Shown one piece after another: positions 1 through 6,883 of a stretch of 33,484 bases of DNA (the first letter of the stretch is position 1; every line of letters starts with the position of its first letter). A program made the translations under genes and the position numbers. This DNA is from Fibrobacter sp. UBA4297 (GTDB lineage Bacteria > Fibrobacterota > Fibrobacteria > Fibrobacterales > Fibrobacteraceae): the NCBI RefSeq assembly GCF_002394865.1, contig NZ_DGUZ01000016.1, positions 1 to 33,484 of the forward strand, given 5' to 3'. The notes beneath the pieces were generated by a model. That model was given only the letters and a program-made list of their open reading frames with translations. It made no database searches and was not told the DNA's origin.

Positions 1-2
1 CA

Positions 3-683
3 ACTACGGGTTCTAAGCGTTTCCTTAATATTGAAATGCAGAAGGCAGACCACAGTTTCTTTATCGACCGAACCATATTGTACAAAGCGTTCTTGATTAT
101 AAAAGGCAAGCATGAAATGGATAAATCAGAAGAATTCAAAACGCTCACAAAAGAAGAAAAGGAATACCGGCGTTATGAAATTCCCGAAACAATATCCATT
201 TGGATTTGTGATTTTGAATTGCCGTACTGCATGGGAAAATACATTGATGAATGGGCTATTTATAGCAAGGAAGTGTTAGATGGAGGAATCATCGAGACGT
301 TATTCCCCAAAAATAAGTATATTATTGTATGTCTGCCGAAATTCAATAAGACCGCAGACGAGGTGAAAAATCCTGTTGATGCTTGGCTCTATGTGCTCAA
401 ACACGCGCATGAGGGCGAACCGCTTCCTGACTTTGGGAATGGAATCGTCAACGACGCCTTGAACCGCATCAAAATTGAAAACTTGGACAAAACCACTCTG
501 AACGAACTGGAGCGAGAAATGATTGCAAAAGAAGAAATAGAATGTCGTTTGGCTGGTGCCAAGATTGAGACTCGATTTGAAATGGTCGATGCGATGCTTG
601 CTAACGATATTCCTATTGAAAAAATCGCTATTATTTCCGGTATTCCTTTGGACGAAATCAAAAAGCGCAGAACGCAGCGCTGA
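3..683 (+). CDS. Rpn-like PD-(D/E)XK nuclease/putative transposase, 5'-truncated by the window
   Basis: This is the C-terminal part of a PD-(D/E)XK-fold nuclease of the Rpn/PDDEXK_2 transposase-like family, which is known for recombination-promoting DNA cleavage. The reading frame is open to the window edge, and the codons just before position 36 read NIE followed by MQ, so the ATG at 36 is the middle residue of the catalytic E-x-Q motif and cannot be the start. The catalytic Asp lies outside the window. Family-typical segments follow: a SFFIDRTILY stretch, an RRYEIPETISIWICDF stretch, and a C-terminal helix (PIEKIAIISGIPLDEIKKRR) resembling the tail of the paralogue at 8891-9943. The gene ends 34 bp from the convergent Rrf2 gene, with no clear terminator between them. 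The family assignment is firm; activity is inferred. Confidence 0.8.
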   Translation, partial: TTGSKRFLNIEMQKADHSFFIDRTILYKAFLIIKGKHEMDKSEEFKTLTKEEKEYRRYEIPETISIWICDFELPYCMGKYIDEWAIYSKEVLDGGIIETLFPKNKYIIVCLPKFNKTADEVKNPVDAWLYVLKHAHEGEPLPDFGNGIVNDALNRIKIENLDKTTLNELEREMIAKEEIECRLAGAKIETRFEMVDAMLANDIPIEKIAIISGIPLDEIKKRRTQR

Positions 684-717
684 TGTTCAGTCCGGAAAGT
701 GACTAGATTTCGCTCTT

Positions 718-1158
718 TTATTTTTCGTTGCAGAGCGGGCGCGCAATTTTGGGGGCTTTGCGGGCCAATTGCTCGATCGTAATTCCCGTGAAGTAGTCCT
801 TGATGATTTTGGCCAAGTCCTTCCACATCGGGAGTGTCGGGCAAATATCTGCGCGGTCGCAACCGCTCTTGCCGTCGGTGACGCATTCTACCGGGCTAAT
901 GGATGTCTCAATGACACTCAGGATTTCCCAAACCGTGAGCTCAGCCGCTGGCTTTGCTAGCTTGTAGCCGCCGCCCTTGCCGCGTGCGCCTTCGAGCACA
1001 TTGTTCTTTACGAGGACTCCAAGAATCGCTTCGAGATATTTTTCGGAAAGTCCCTGACGTTCCGCCAGGTTGTGCAGTGGGTGGAATTCGGCTTCGCCGT
1101 TTTCTGCCATATCAATAATAACGCGAATAGCGTATCGACCTTTCGTAGATACTCTCAT
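718..1158 (-). CDS. Rrf2/IscR-like Fe-S transcriptional regulator
   Basis: This 146-residue protein has the standard length of Rrf2-family winged-helix regulators. The N-terminus (MRVSTKGRYAIRVIIDMA) and the recognition region (LSEKYLEAILGVLVKNNVLEGARGKGGGYKLAKP, residues 38-70) are typical. C92, C100 and C106 match the three-cysteine Fe-S ligand pattern of IscR, so it probably senses cluster status or redox; this is inference from the family. An AAAGGAG ribosome-binding site (1168-1174, minus strand) precedes the ATG. It is divergent from nfnAB, and the shared 155-bp intergenic region holds a palindrome that may be its operator, so it may regulate itself and nfnAB. It lacks IscR's neighbouring isc genes here, so I give no symbol. 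Confidence 0.88.
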   Translation of the reverse strand: MRVSTKGRYAIRVIIDMAENGEAEFHPLHNLAERQGLSEKYLEAILGVLVKNNVLEGARGKGGGYKLAKPAAELTVWEILSVIETSISPVECVTDGKSGCDRADICPTLPMWKDLAKIIKDYFTGITIEQLARKAPKIARPLCNEK

Positions 1159-1179
1159 GATTCATGACTCCTTTAGACT

Positions 1180-1225
1180 ACAATATAATTATAATTACAA
1201 AAATTGTAAAATTTTTCCTACAATT
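1180..1225. promoter_or_regulatory. Candidate Rrf2-regulator operator and promoter region
   Basis: The intergenic region between the divergent regulator and nfnA contains a perfect inverted repeat TTACAAAAATTGTAA (1195-1209). A further TACAA at 1219-1223 can pair with the TTGTA of the repeat, and a TACAAT lies at 1179-1184. A TATAAT hexamer reads on the minus strand at 1188-1193, about 30 bp upstream of the regulator start, so a protein bound to the palindrome would touch that promoter. No convincing -35 partner is visible. The operator role is inferred from position and symmetry. Confidence 0.4.
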
Positions 1226-1313
1226 TTAGTTGGCTTTTTTTGTGCCCTGTAAGACCCTTTACATATTTTTTTACTATCAGTCGTCAAAAAAAATTTCTAT
1301 ATTGCCTCGCATT

Positions 1314-2201
1314 ATGGCAAAGATTCTCTTTAAAAAACAGTTATCTCCCGCGGTATTCCAATTCCGCGTCCACGCCCCGCTGATCGCGCAAGAACGTAAG
1401 GCAGGACAGTTTATCATCCTCCAGACGAACAAGGACAACGGTGAACGCGTTCCGCTCACTATTGCTGACGCCGATACGAATGAAGGTTCTATCACCCTCA
1501 TTTTCCAGACGGTTGGCAAGACGACGACTGAACTCTCCAAGTTCGAAGTCGGTGACGATATCCCGGTTTTGGTTGGCCCGCTCGGTTCTCCGACCCATAT
1601 CGACAACTTTGGCCACGTGGTCTGCGTTTGCGGTGGTGTCGGTATTGCCCCGATGCACCCGATTGTCCAGGCTCTCAAGGCTGCTGGCAACAAGGTAACG
1701 ATTATCATGGGTGCTCGTAACGAAAGCCTCTTCCTCATGAAGGAAGAAATGACGGCTCTCGCTGACAACATCATTTTCATGACCGACGACGGTTCTTATG
1801 GCCGCAAGGGTCTCGTGACTGAACCGCTCAAGGAACTCTGCGAAGACACCAAGGGCAAGCCGGACATGGTCATCGCTATCGGTCCTCCGATCATGATGAA
1901 GTTCTGCGCCCTCACCACTAAGCCGTATGGTGTGAAGACTGTCGTTAGCCTCAACAGCATCATGGTCGATGGTACTGGCATGTGCGGTGGTTGCCGCGTC
2001 ACTATCGGTGGCAAGACGAAGTTCGTCTGCGTCGATGGTCCGGAATTCGACGGCCACGAAGTCGACTGGAACAACATGCTCCAGCGTATGGGTGCATTCA
2101 AGCCCCAGGAACAGGAAGCTTTGCATCGCTTCGGTGCAAATGACGGCCACAAGTGCAATATCGACAAGATGGCAGATGCCAAGGCTAAGGAGAGCAAATA
2201 A
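1314..2201 (+). CDS. nfnA: NfnA-type FAD/[2Fe-2S] subunit of NADH-dependent ferredoxin:NADP+ oxidoreductase
   Basis: This 295-residue cytosolic flavoprotein belongs to the ferredoxin-NADP reductase/dihydroorotate dehydrogenase electron-transfer family. With the next gene it should form NfnAB, which couples NADH and reduced ferredoxin oxidation to NADP+ reduction by flavin-based bifurcation. Visible elements are the FAD-binding RVPLTI (45-50), the nucleotide-binding GGVGIAP (107-113), and a C-terminal [2Fe-2S] site with D219, C224, C227 and C239, the Asp-plus-three-Cys pattern of NfnA. I chose ATG 1314 because the protein then starts at the family's usual MAKILFKKQL; the frame is open further upstream but only through the promoter region. 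There is no recognisable Shine-Dalgarno. The stop overlaps the nfnB start by 1 nt (TAATG). A stand-alone sulfide dehydrogenase subunit is the alternative name for the same family. Confidence 0.87.
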   Translation: MAKILFKKQLSPAVFQFRVHAPLIAQERKAGQFIILQTNKDNGERVPLTIADADTNEGSITLIFQTVGKTTTELSKFEVGDDIPVLVGPLGSPTHIDNFGHVVCVCGGVGIAPMHPIVQALKAAGNKVTIIMGARNESLFLMKEEMTALADNIIFMTDDGSYGRKGLVTEPLKELCEDTKGKPDMVIAIGPPIMMKFCALTTKPYGVKTVVSLNSIMVDGTGMCGGCRVTIGGKTKFVCVDGPEFDGHEVDWNNMLQRMGAFKPQEQEALHRFGANDGHKCNIDKMADAKAKESK

Positions 2202-3700
2202 TGTCTGAACATATGACTCGCGAACAGTTGGACGCCGCCGCCAAGGTGGAACTTGAAAAGATTAATGCCCTTCCGAAGCCCTTGAAGCCGAAGGACAAGA
2301 CTGCAATCCCGGCCCAGCCGATGCCGCAGCTCGAACCCTCCTACCGCGCACGCGTGATGGAAGAAGTGGCTCAGGGTTATACCGAAGCTCAGGCTATTGT
2401 CGAAGCTAACCGCTGCCTTGCTTGTAAGAATCAGCCCTGCGTCGAAAGCTGCCCGGTGCACATCGACATTCCGGCCTTCATCGCAAAGATTGCCGAAGGC
2501 GACTTCAAGGCTGCTATTGCAAAGATTAAGGAAACGAGCTTGCTCCCGGCTATCTGCGGTCGTGTTTGCCCGCAGGAACGCCAGTGCCAGATGAACTGCA
2601 CGATGGGCAAGATGCACAAGGACGTGAACCAGGCTGTCGCAATCGGTCGTTTGGAACGCTTTGCTGCTGACTATGAACGCAACAACGGTGGTGCTACGGT
2701 TCCGGCCGTTAAGCCTGCTACTGGCAAGAAGGTGGCTGTGATCGGTTCCGGTCCTGCCGGCTTGGTCGTCGCTGCTGACGTCCGCCGCGAAGGCCACGAC
2801 GTGACCATTTTCGAAGCTTTCCACAAGCTCGGTGGCGTGGTCCGCTATGGTATTCCTGAATTCCGTCTTCCGAAGAAGATTGTGGACAAGGAAATTGAAT
2901 CCCTCGCCGCTATGGGCGTGAAGTTCGAAACGAACTTTGTCATTGGCCGTACCCGCAAGCTCAAGGACCTCATCGAAAAGGATGGCTTTGACGCTGTGTT
3001 CGTCGGTACCGGTGCTGGTCTTCCGTTGTTCATGAACATCGAAGGTGAAAACCTCGTCGGTGTGTTCGCTGCTAACGAATACCTCACCCGCGCAAACCTC
3101 ATGCGCGCCTACGACAAAGAACATGCCGATACCCCGATGTGGCCGGGCAAGAACGTTGTCGTCCTCGGTGGTGGTAACGTCGCTATGGACGCTGCCCGTA
3201 TGGCACTCCGCCTCGGTGCAGAAAAGGTCCGCATCATTTACCGCCGCAGCATGAACGAACTTCCGGCCCGTAAGGAAGAAGTTCTCCACGCTCAGGAAGA
3301 AGGTGTCGAATTCTGCGTCTTGCAGAACCCGGCCAAGATTCTTGGCGATGAAGCCGGTCACGTCCGTGGCATGCTCGTCGACAAGTACGAACTCGGCGAA
3401 CCCGACGAAAAGGGCCGTCCGCGTCCGGTCAAGATCGAAGGCGCAAGCTTCGAAATTGAATGCGACACTGTGCTCGTTGCAATCGGTAACGGTTCCAACC
3501 CGCTTATCAGCAACACCACTCCGGAACTCTCTGTCGACAAGAAGGGTCACATCCTTCTCGAAGATGCAACCGCCAACAAGACTTTCATGGAAAAGGTCTA
3601 CGCAGGTGGCGACATCGTGCTCGGCGCTGCAACCGTGATCCTCGCCATGGGCGAAGGTCGCAGAGCCGCAGCAGGCATCAACGAGTTCTTGAAGAAGTAA
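2201..3700 (+). CDS. nfnB: NfnB-type FAD/[4Fe-4S] NADPH-binding subunit (GltD-like)
   Basis: This 499-residue protein has the GltD/NfnB architecture. An N-terminal ferredoxin-like domain carries two four-cysteine sets for [4Fe-4S] clusters: C72, C75, C80, C84 and C119, C123, C129, C133. An FAD Rossmann motif GSGPAG follows (182-187), then an NADPH Rossmann motif GGGNVAMDAA (323-332), and a C-terminal flavin segment (GGDIVLGAATVILAMGEG). In NfnAB this subunit holds the bifurcating FAD and binds NADPH. Annotation pipelines often call it NADPH-dependent glutamate synthase small subunit, but no glutamate synthase large subunit is adjacent, and translational coupling to nfnA supports the Nfn assignment. 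In a fermenting rumen-type bacterium it would balance NADH, NADPH and ferredoxin pools. Confidence 0.88.
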   Translation: MSEHMTREQLDAAAKVELEKINALPKPLKPKDKTAIPAQPMPQLEPSYRARVMEEVAQGYTEAQAIVEANRCLACKNQPCVESCPVHIDIPAFIAKIAEGDFKAAIAKIKETSLLPAICGRVCPQERQCQMNCTMGKMHKDVNQAVAIGRLERFAADYERNNGGATVPAVKPATGKKVAVIGSGPAGLVVAADVRREGHDVTIFEAFHKLGGVVRYGIPEFRLPKKIVDKEIESLAAMGVKFETNFVIGRTRKLKDLIEKDGFDAVFVGTGAGLPLFMNIEGENLVGVFAANEYLTRANLMRAYDKEHADTPMWPGKNVVVLGGGNVAMDAARMALRLGAEKVRIIYRRSMNELPARKEEVLHAQEEGVEFCVLQNPAKILGDEAGHVRGMLVDKYELGEPDEKGRPRPVKIEGASFEIECDTVLVAIGNGSNPLISNTTPELSVDKKGHILLEDATANKTFMEKVYAGGDIVLGAATVILAMGEGRRAAAGINEFLKK

Positions 3701-3717
3701 TTCTTGCTTGGACTGTC

Positions 3718-3760
3718 ATTCCGGCCTACCTGTCCTCGCTTGACGGGGACGTGCCGGAAT
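3718..3760. repeat. GTCATTCC-type intergenic palindrome
   Basis: ATTCCGGC (3718-3725) pairs exactly with GCCGGAAT (3753-3760), and an inner GTCCTC/GGGGAC stem (one G-T wobble) can form inside the loop. It belongs to the same class as the palindromes at 11735-11757, 11813-11834 and 28935-28955. It lies just after nfnB and before a separate terminator. Confidence 0.6.
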
Positions 3761-3775
3761 CACCTTACGCACTTT

Positions 3776-3806
3776 AAAAAGAGGATGGCTTCGGCCATCC
3801 TTTTTT
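3776..3806 (+). terminator. Rho-independent terminator of nfnAB
   Basis: GGATGGC (3783-3789), a TTCG loop and GCCATCC (3794-3800) form a perfect 7-bp stem followed by six T residues. The A-rich flank (3776-3780) pairs with the T tract, so it could work in both directions. Confidence 0.88.
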
Positions 3807-3963
3807 GCTTTCGTTCCTTTTTGTCGTATTCTATTCACTTGAGAAAAAAATGAAAGAAAATGACGGAAAAATTGAAGAAAAAGAAAAAATATGGGGGCTT
3901 TTGTTCTTTTAAAAAAATCTCTTTTCTGTTAATTTTATTTATAGAAAAACAAAGAGGTTAATT

Positions 3964-4506
3964 ATGATGAAAAAAATGCTTATTCCCCTTGTAGGGCTTG
4001 CGATGGGTTTTGCCCTTTTTGCCGCCTGCTCCAATGACTCTGATTCCAATAATTTGCAGGTGAGTGGCCCTAGTGTTTCGACAGTGGCTAAACTAGATTC
4101 GGTCTCTTATGTTGCAAGTCAGGAATCGTGTGGTGGTAGTGCAGGCGCATTAAAAAAGTCTATGTCTGTAACTGATTCCGCCCATATGTATATGAATGAA
4201 GATGGCTCTGCTATATTGAAAGAAAGAATGGTGACTATTTGTAGGTGGGATGGAAAAATAACAAATATATCTCTTGAAAAGTTGGAAGATACCTTGCTGG
4301 TTTCCATAGACTACTATGAATATCCCCAAGATACTATTATTTATTTAACAGATTCGACAAAACATGTTGTTGGTCAAGAAGTGTTTAAATGTGGAGCCTG
4401 TTATGCCGATTATGAAATAGATGTTCCTACAGAATATGTTGGTGCGAAATATGTTAGTATAAATCGCTATGCCAATCTTTATCCCATAGCCTATGCCAAA
4501 GAGTGA
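3964..4506 (+). CDS. Fibrobacter-type lipoprotein of unknown function, copy 1 of tandem pair
   Basis: I do not recognise a characterised family. The 180-residue product has a lipoprotein signal (MMKKMLIPLVGLAMGFALFAAC) with the lipobox Cys at residue 22, followed by an acidic SNDSDSNN linker. The mature part has repeated acidic/aromatic strands such as DTLLVSIDYYEYPQDT, and a C-terminal segment containing CGACYADYEIDVP that is close to the C-terminus of the next gene. A start at ATG 3964 or 3967 is equally compatible with the AAAGAGG ribosome-binding site (3950-3956). The leader and first codons are nearly identical to those of the gene at 4531, showing tandem duplication. Likely location is the periplasm or outer membrane. 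Base composition is AT-richer than the nfn genes. Confidence 0.75.
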   Translation: MMKKMLIPLVGLAMGFALFAACSNDSDSNNLQVSGPSVSTVAKLDSVSYVASQESCGGSAGALKKSMSVTDSAHMYMNEDGSAILKERMVTICRWDGKITNISLEKLEDTLLVSIDYYEYPQDTIIYLTDSTKHVVGQEVFKCGACYADYEIDVPTEYVGAKYVSINRYANLYPIAYAKE

Positions 4507-4530
4507 CTGATAAAAACAAAGAGGTCAATT

Positions 4531-5238
4531 ATGATGAAAAAAATATTTGTTCCATTTGTGAGCCTTGTGATGTCCATTGGCTTTTTTGCTGCCTGCTCCA
4601 ATGACTCTGATTCTGCAAATTCAACTGTAAGTGGTTCTGTTGATTTAACAGTGGCTAAAGTTGAGTCTGCTGCTTTTACTACTGAAAATCAGAGTGCTTG
4701 TGGTATGACTGTTGTTGGGTTGAAAAAGGTTGAAGCGAAAACTGATTCTATCCATTTGTATATGAACAAAGATGGCTCTGCTGTGTTGAAAGAAAAAATG
4801 CAATCAATTTGTCCTCATAAAGGCGAAGTGTCAAATATAACTCTTGAAAAGTCAAAGGATACTTTGCAAGTTTCCATAGAATACTATGAATATACTCCTG
4901 ATACAGTTGTTGTCTCTGCCGAGTTGAACGAAACGATGCAGTTCATTCGTGATAAAGGCAAAATATCAAATATATCTGTTGAAAAGTCGAACGATACTGT
5001 GTTTTTTTTCGTAGACTATTACAAAAATCCGCCTGATACATTTGTTGTTTATAATGATCCTCTTGGAAAAAAAGATACATTGATTATGAGTCGCTACCCG
5101 ACTCCCAAATGTGGTGGTATTTGTTCTGCTGATTATGAAATAAATGTTCCTGCAGAATTTATGGACTCAAAATTTGTTAGTGTGAATCGTAGTGGAAACG
5201 CTAAGGTCTATCCCATTGCCTACGTAAAAGAGGAATAG
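4531..5238 (+). CDS. Fibrobacter-type lipoprotein of unknown function, copy 2 of tandem pair
   Basis: This 235-residue lipoprotein is a paralogue of the upstream gene (lipobox FFAAC, then SNDSDSAN). It is about 55 residues longer because the central segment is duplicated: one copy reads KGEVSNITLEKSKDTLQVSI and continues into an EYYEYTPDT strand, and the second reads KGKISNISVEKSNDTVFFFV and continues into DYYKNPPDT. Cysteines flanking the repeated part (QSACGM, QSICPH, PKCGGICSADYEINVP) match those in the neighbour. The ribosome-binding site and surrounding 20 or so bases are almost identical to those of copy 1, with only 24 bp between the genes, so both are probably co-transcribed. Function unknown. 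Confidence 0.75.
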   Translation: MMKKIFVPFVSLVMSIGFFAACSNDSDSANSTVSGSVDLTVAKVESAAFTTENQSACGMTVVGLKKVEAKTDSIHLYMNKDGSAVLKEKMQSICPHKGEVSNITLEKSKDTLQVSIEYYEYTPDTVVVSAELNETMQFIRDKGKISNISVEKSNDTVFFFVDYYKNPPDTFVVYNDPLGKKDTLIMSRYPTPKCGGICSADYEINVPAEFMDSKFVSVNRSGNAKVYPIAYVKEE

Positions 5239-5303
5239 GAACTTTACGCATTATTCCTCACCGTCGGTAGTTTTTGACTTGTTTATTAGCTCAATTTATG
5301 GCG

Positions 5304-5331
5304 AAATCCTCGATGAACCTTCGGGGATTTT
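5304..5331 (+). terminator. Weak hairpin terminator after lipoprotein pair
   Basis: AAATCCTCGA (5304-5313) pairs with TCGGGGATTT (5321-5330) with one G-T wobble, and the loop is TGAACCT. Only an interrupted T-rich stretch follows (TACTCTATTTTT), so termination may be partial and allow read-through into the gene at 5356. Confidence 0.5.
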
Positions 5332-5355
5332 ACTCTATTTTTAAGGGTTTGGAAT

Positions 5356-6189
5356 ATGAAATCGATTTTTGAATATAACGATTATCGTCTCTATTTGCAG
5401 GACTATTTAGACGAACGTAAACGGTATGAAAAATTTTCATGGCGTATGTTCTGTCGTGAAGCTGGCTTTTCGTCTCCAAATTTTTTAAAGCTTGTTCGTG
5501 ATGGTGCGTGGAATCTTAGCAAGGTGAAATCGGGCCAAGTCGCAAGAGCTATGGGTCTTGTTGAATATGAAGAAGAATATTTTAGACAATTAGTCATCTT
5601 TGGAAATGCCGTAGATGATGATGTGAAAAATGCTGCTCTAGCTGAAATGCAACGGATTGCCTCTGAACATAAAGCTCGTGTTATAGACAAAGATGCACTC
5701 CAATATTATGAATCCTGGAAATATCCTGTTATCCGTGAACTGGCCCCGCTCATGCCGGGAGCAACTCCTCGCGACATTGCCGAGGAATGCAAGGAATACG
5801 TCTCTGCTGAAGAAGTCCGGGATGTTATCGATTTTCTTGTCAATGCTGGCTTCTTGAAAAAAGAAGGGGATAAAATTTATTCGCAGACGGACCAAACTGT
5901 TATTGGTTCTAAGGATGCTCTTTCGGCTGCGATTCGGGCAATGCATAAGGAAATGGCGGGTATGGCATTACGTGCTGTGGATCGATATTCTGCAAAGGAA
6001 CGCTTTTTTACCGGGATTACGGTTGGTGTCGATGAAGTGGCCTACGATAAAATTGTTGATATTATTAAGGATAGCTGTAAAAGAATTGTCGCTGTTGTGG
6101 GTGCTAACAAAAAGACGAATCAGGTTTGCCGAGTGAACTTTCAATTTTTCCCAGTGACGAATAAAATTAAGGAGAAAAAACATGCGTAA
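5356..6189 (+). CDS. TIGR02147 (DUF4423) family protein, putative DNA-binding regulator
   Basis: This 277-residue soluble protein belongs to TIGR02147, a paralogous family expanded in Fibrobacter. The N-terminal MKSIFEYNDYRLYLQDYLDE is diagnostic. Residues about 28-72 (SWRMFCREAGFSSPNFLKLV, then LSKVKSGQVARAMGL) look like a Cro/XRE-type helix-turn-helix, so a transcriptional regulator is likely; this is inference. The centre (residues 118-170) carries the family segments YYESWKYPVIRELAPLMPGA and a winged-helix-like VRDVIDFLVNAGFLKKEG. The gene overlaps the start of a lipoprotein gene by 8 nt, the same arrangement as 10128-11628, so the pair is probably translationally coupled. It has no signal peptide, so it is cytoplasmic. 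Confidence 0.82.
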   Translation: MKSIFEYNDYRLYLQDYLDERKRYEKFSWRMFCREAGFSSPNFLKLVRDGAWNLSKVKSGQVARAMGLVEYEEEYFRQLVIFGNAVDDDVKNAALAEMQRIASEHKARVIDKDALQYYESWKYPVIRELAPLMPGATPRDIAEECKEYVSAEEVRDVIDFLVNAGFLKKEGDKIYSQTDQTVIGSKDALSAAIRAMHKEMAGMALRAVDRYSAKERFFTGITVGVDEVAYDKIVDIIKDSCKRIVAVVGANKKTNQVCRVNFQFFPVTNKIKEKKHA

Positions 6190-6775
6190 TAAGATCCTTG
6201 TTTTGATTGCCTTTTCTTTGTTCTTTTTTACGTTGGCTTGTACCGATGATTCTTTAGGTGGTGGTTCTTCGATTGACCCGAATGCAAATCCTGCTGTTTA
6301 TGCTGATAATAGTAGCTCTTCAAATGACAAACCTGGGATAAAGGGCGGTGCTCTTGATTTTAAGTCTAAAATTACGCAGACTTTTGAAATTGTGAGGAGT
6401 GATGAAACTGCTTGGAAAGGGATAGTGGAGCCGTTTGGGAAAATTGATGTCTATGCCGAAGAAAATGGTGCATCGGCTGTTTGCGAAAATGATGCTGTTG
6501 TATATTCCTCTAAATTTAAAATTGAAAATTCGAACCGTGTAAAGAGAAATGTGAATGTAAAAATAGATGGTAAGACATGCGATAGTATGTTCGAAGATTT
6601 TAAGAACTCATGTTCTATAAAAAATGGAAATGATAAATTGGGCTTCTCTTGTGATGAAAATGGACTGCTTTTGGCAGATTGTGTCTATTCGGATGAAACT
6701 GCTGATTTCGACACTCTTTTAAGCGTTTTTATCGCAGAATCTAAAAAGATCTGCGCAGGAGAATTGGTAAAATAG
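6182..6775 (+). CDS. Six-cysteine lipoprotein coupled to TIGR02147 gene (copy 1)
   Basis: This 197-residue lipoprotein has a signal peptide with the lipobox TLAC (Cys20), followed by a short IDPNANPAVYADNSSSS segment and a serine linker. The mature domain has six cysteines (101, 133, 144, 157, 167, 191). Their spacing of 32-11-13-10-24 is identical to that in the paralogue at 10954-11628, suggesting a disulfide-stabilised extracytoplasmic domain. An AAGGAG ribosome-binding site (6169-6174) lies inside the upstream TIGR02147 gene, whose end overlaps this start. I recognise no enzyme motif. As the partner of a putative regulator it could be a surface sensor or a regulated surface protein; this is inference. 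Confidence 0.75.
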   Translation: MRNKILVLIAFSLFFFTLACTDDSLGGGSSIDPNANPAVYADNSSSSNDKPGIKGGALDFKSKITQTFEIVRSDETAWKGIVEPFGKIDVYAEENGASAVCENDAVVYSSKFKIENSNRVKRNVNVKIDGKTCDSMFEDFKNSCSIKNGNDKLGFSCDENGLLLADCVYSDETADFDTLLSVFIAESKKICAGELVK

Positions 6776-6883
6776 CATTAAATTGAGGCCCCGTTCCTTT
6801 TTGTCAATTCTTCCTTTTTTCTGACATCGCCTTTTCCGAATTCTTTTGATTATATTCTTAGTGGGGATATTTAAGGAGATGTT

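Noticed and set aside
36..683. ATG at 36 as the start of the first gene
   Set aside because: The frame is open upstream, and this Met is the middle residue of the catalytic E-x-Q motif, so the gene continues beyond the window.
1341..3550. Long minus-strand open frames opposite nfnAB
   Set aside because: They are antisense shadows of well-recognised GC-rich genes with no family features or ribosome-binding sites.
3850..3912. 20-codon open frame before the lipoprotein pair
   Set aside because: Very short, Lys/Glu-rich from an A-rich stretch, no ribosome-binding site.
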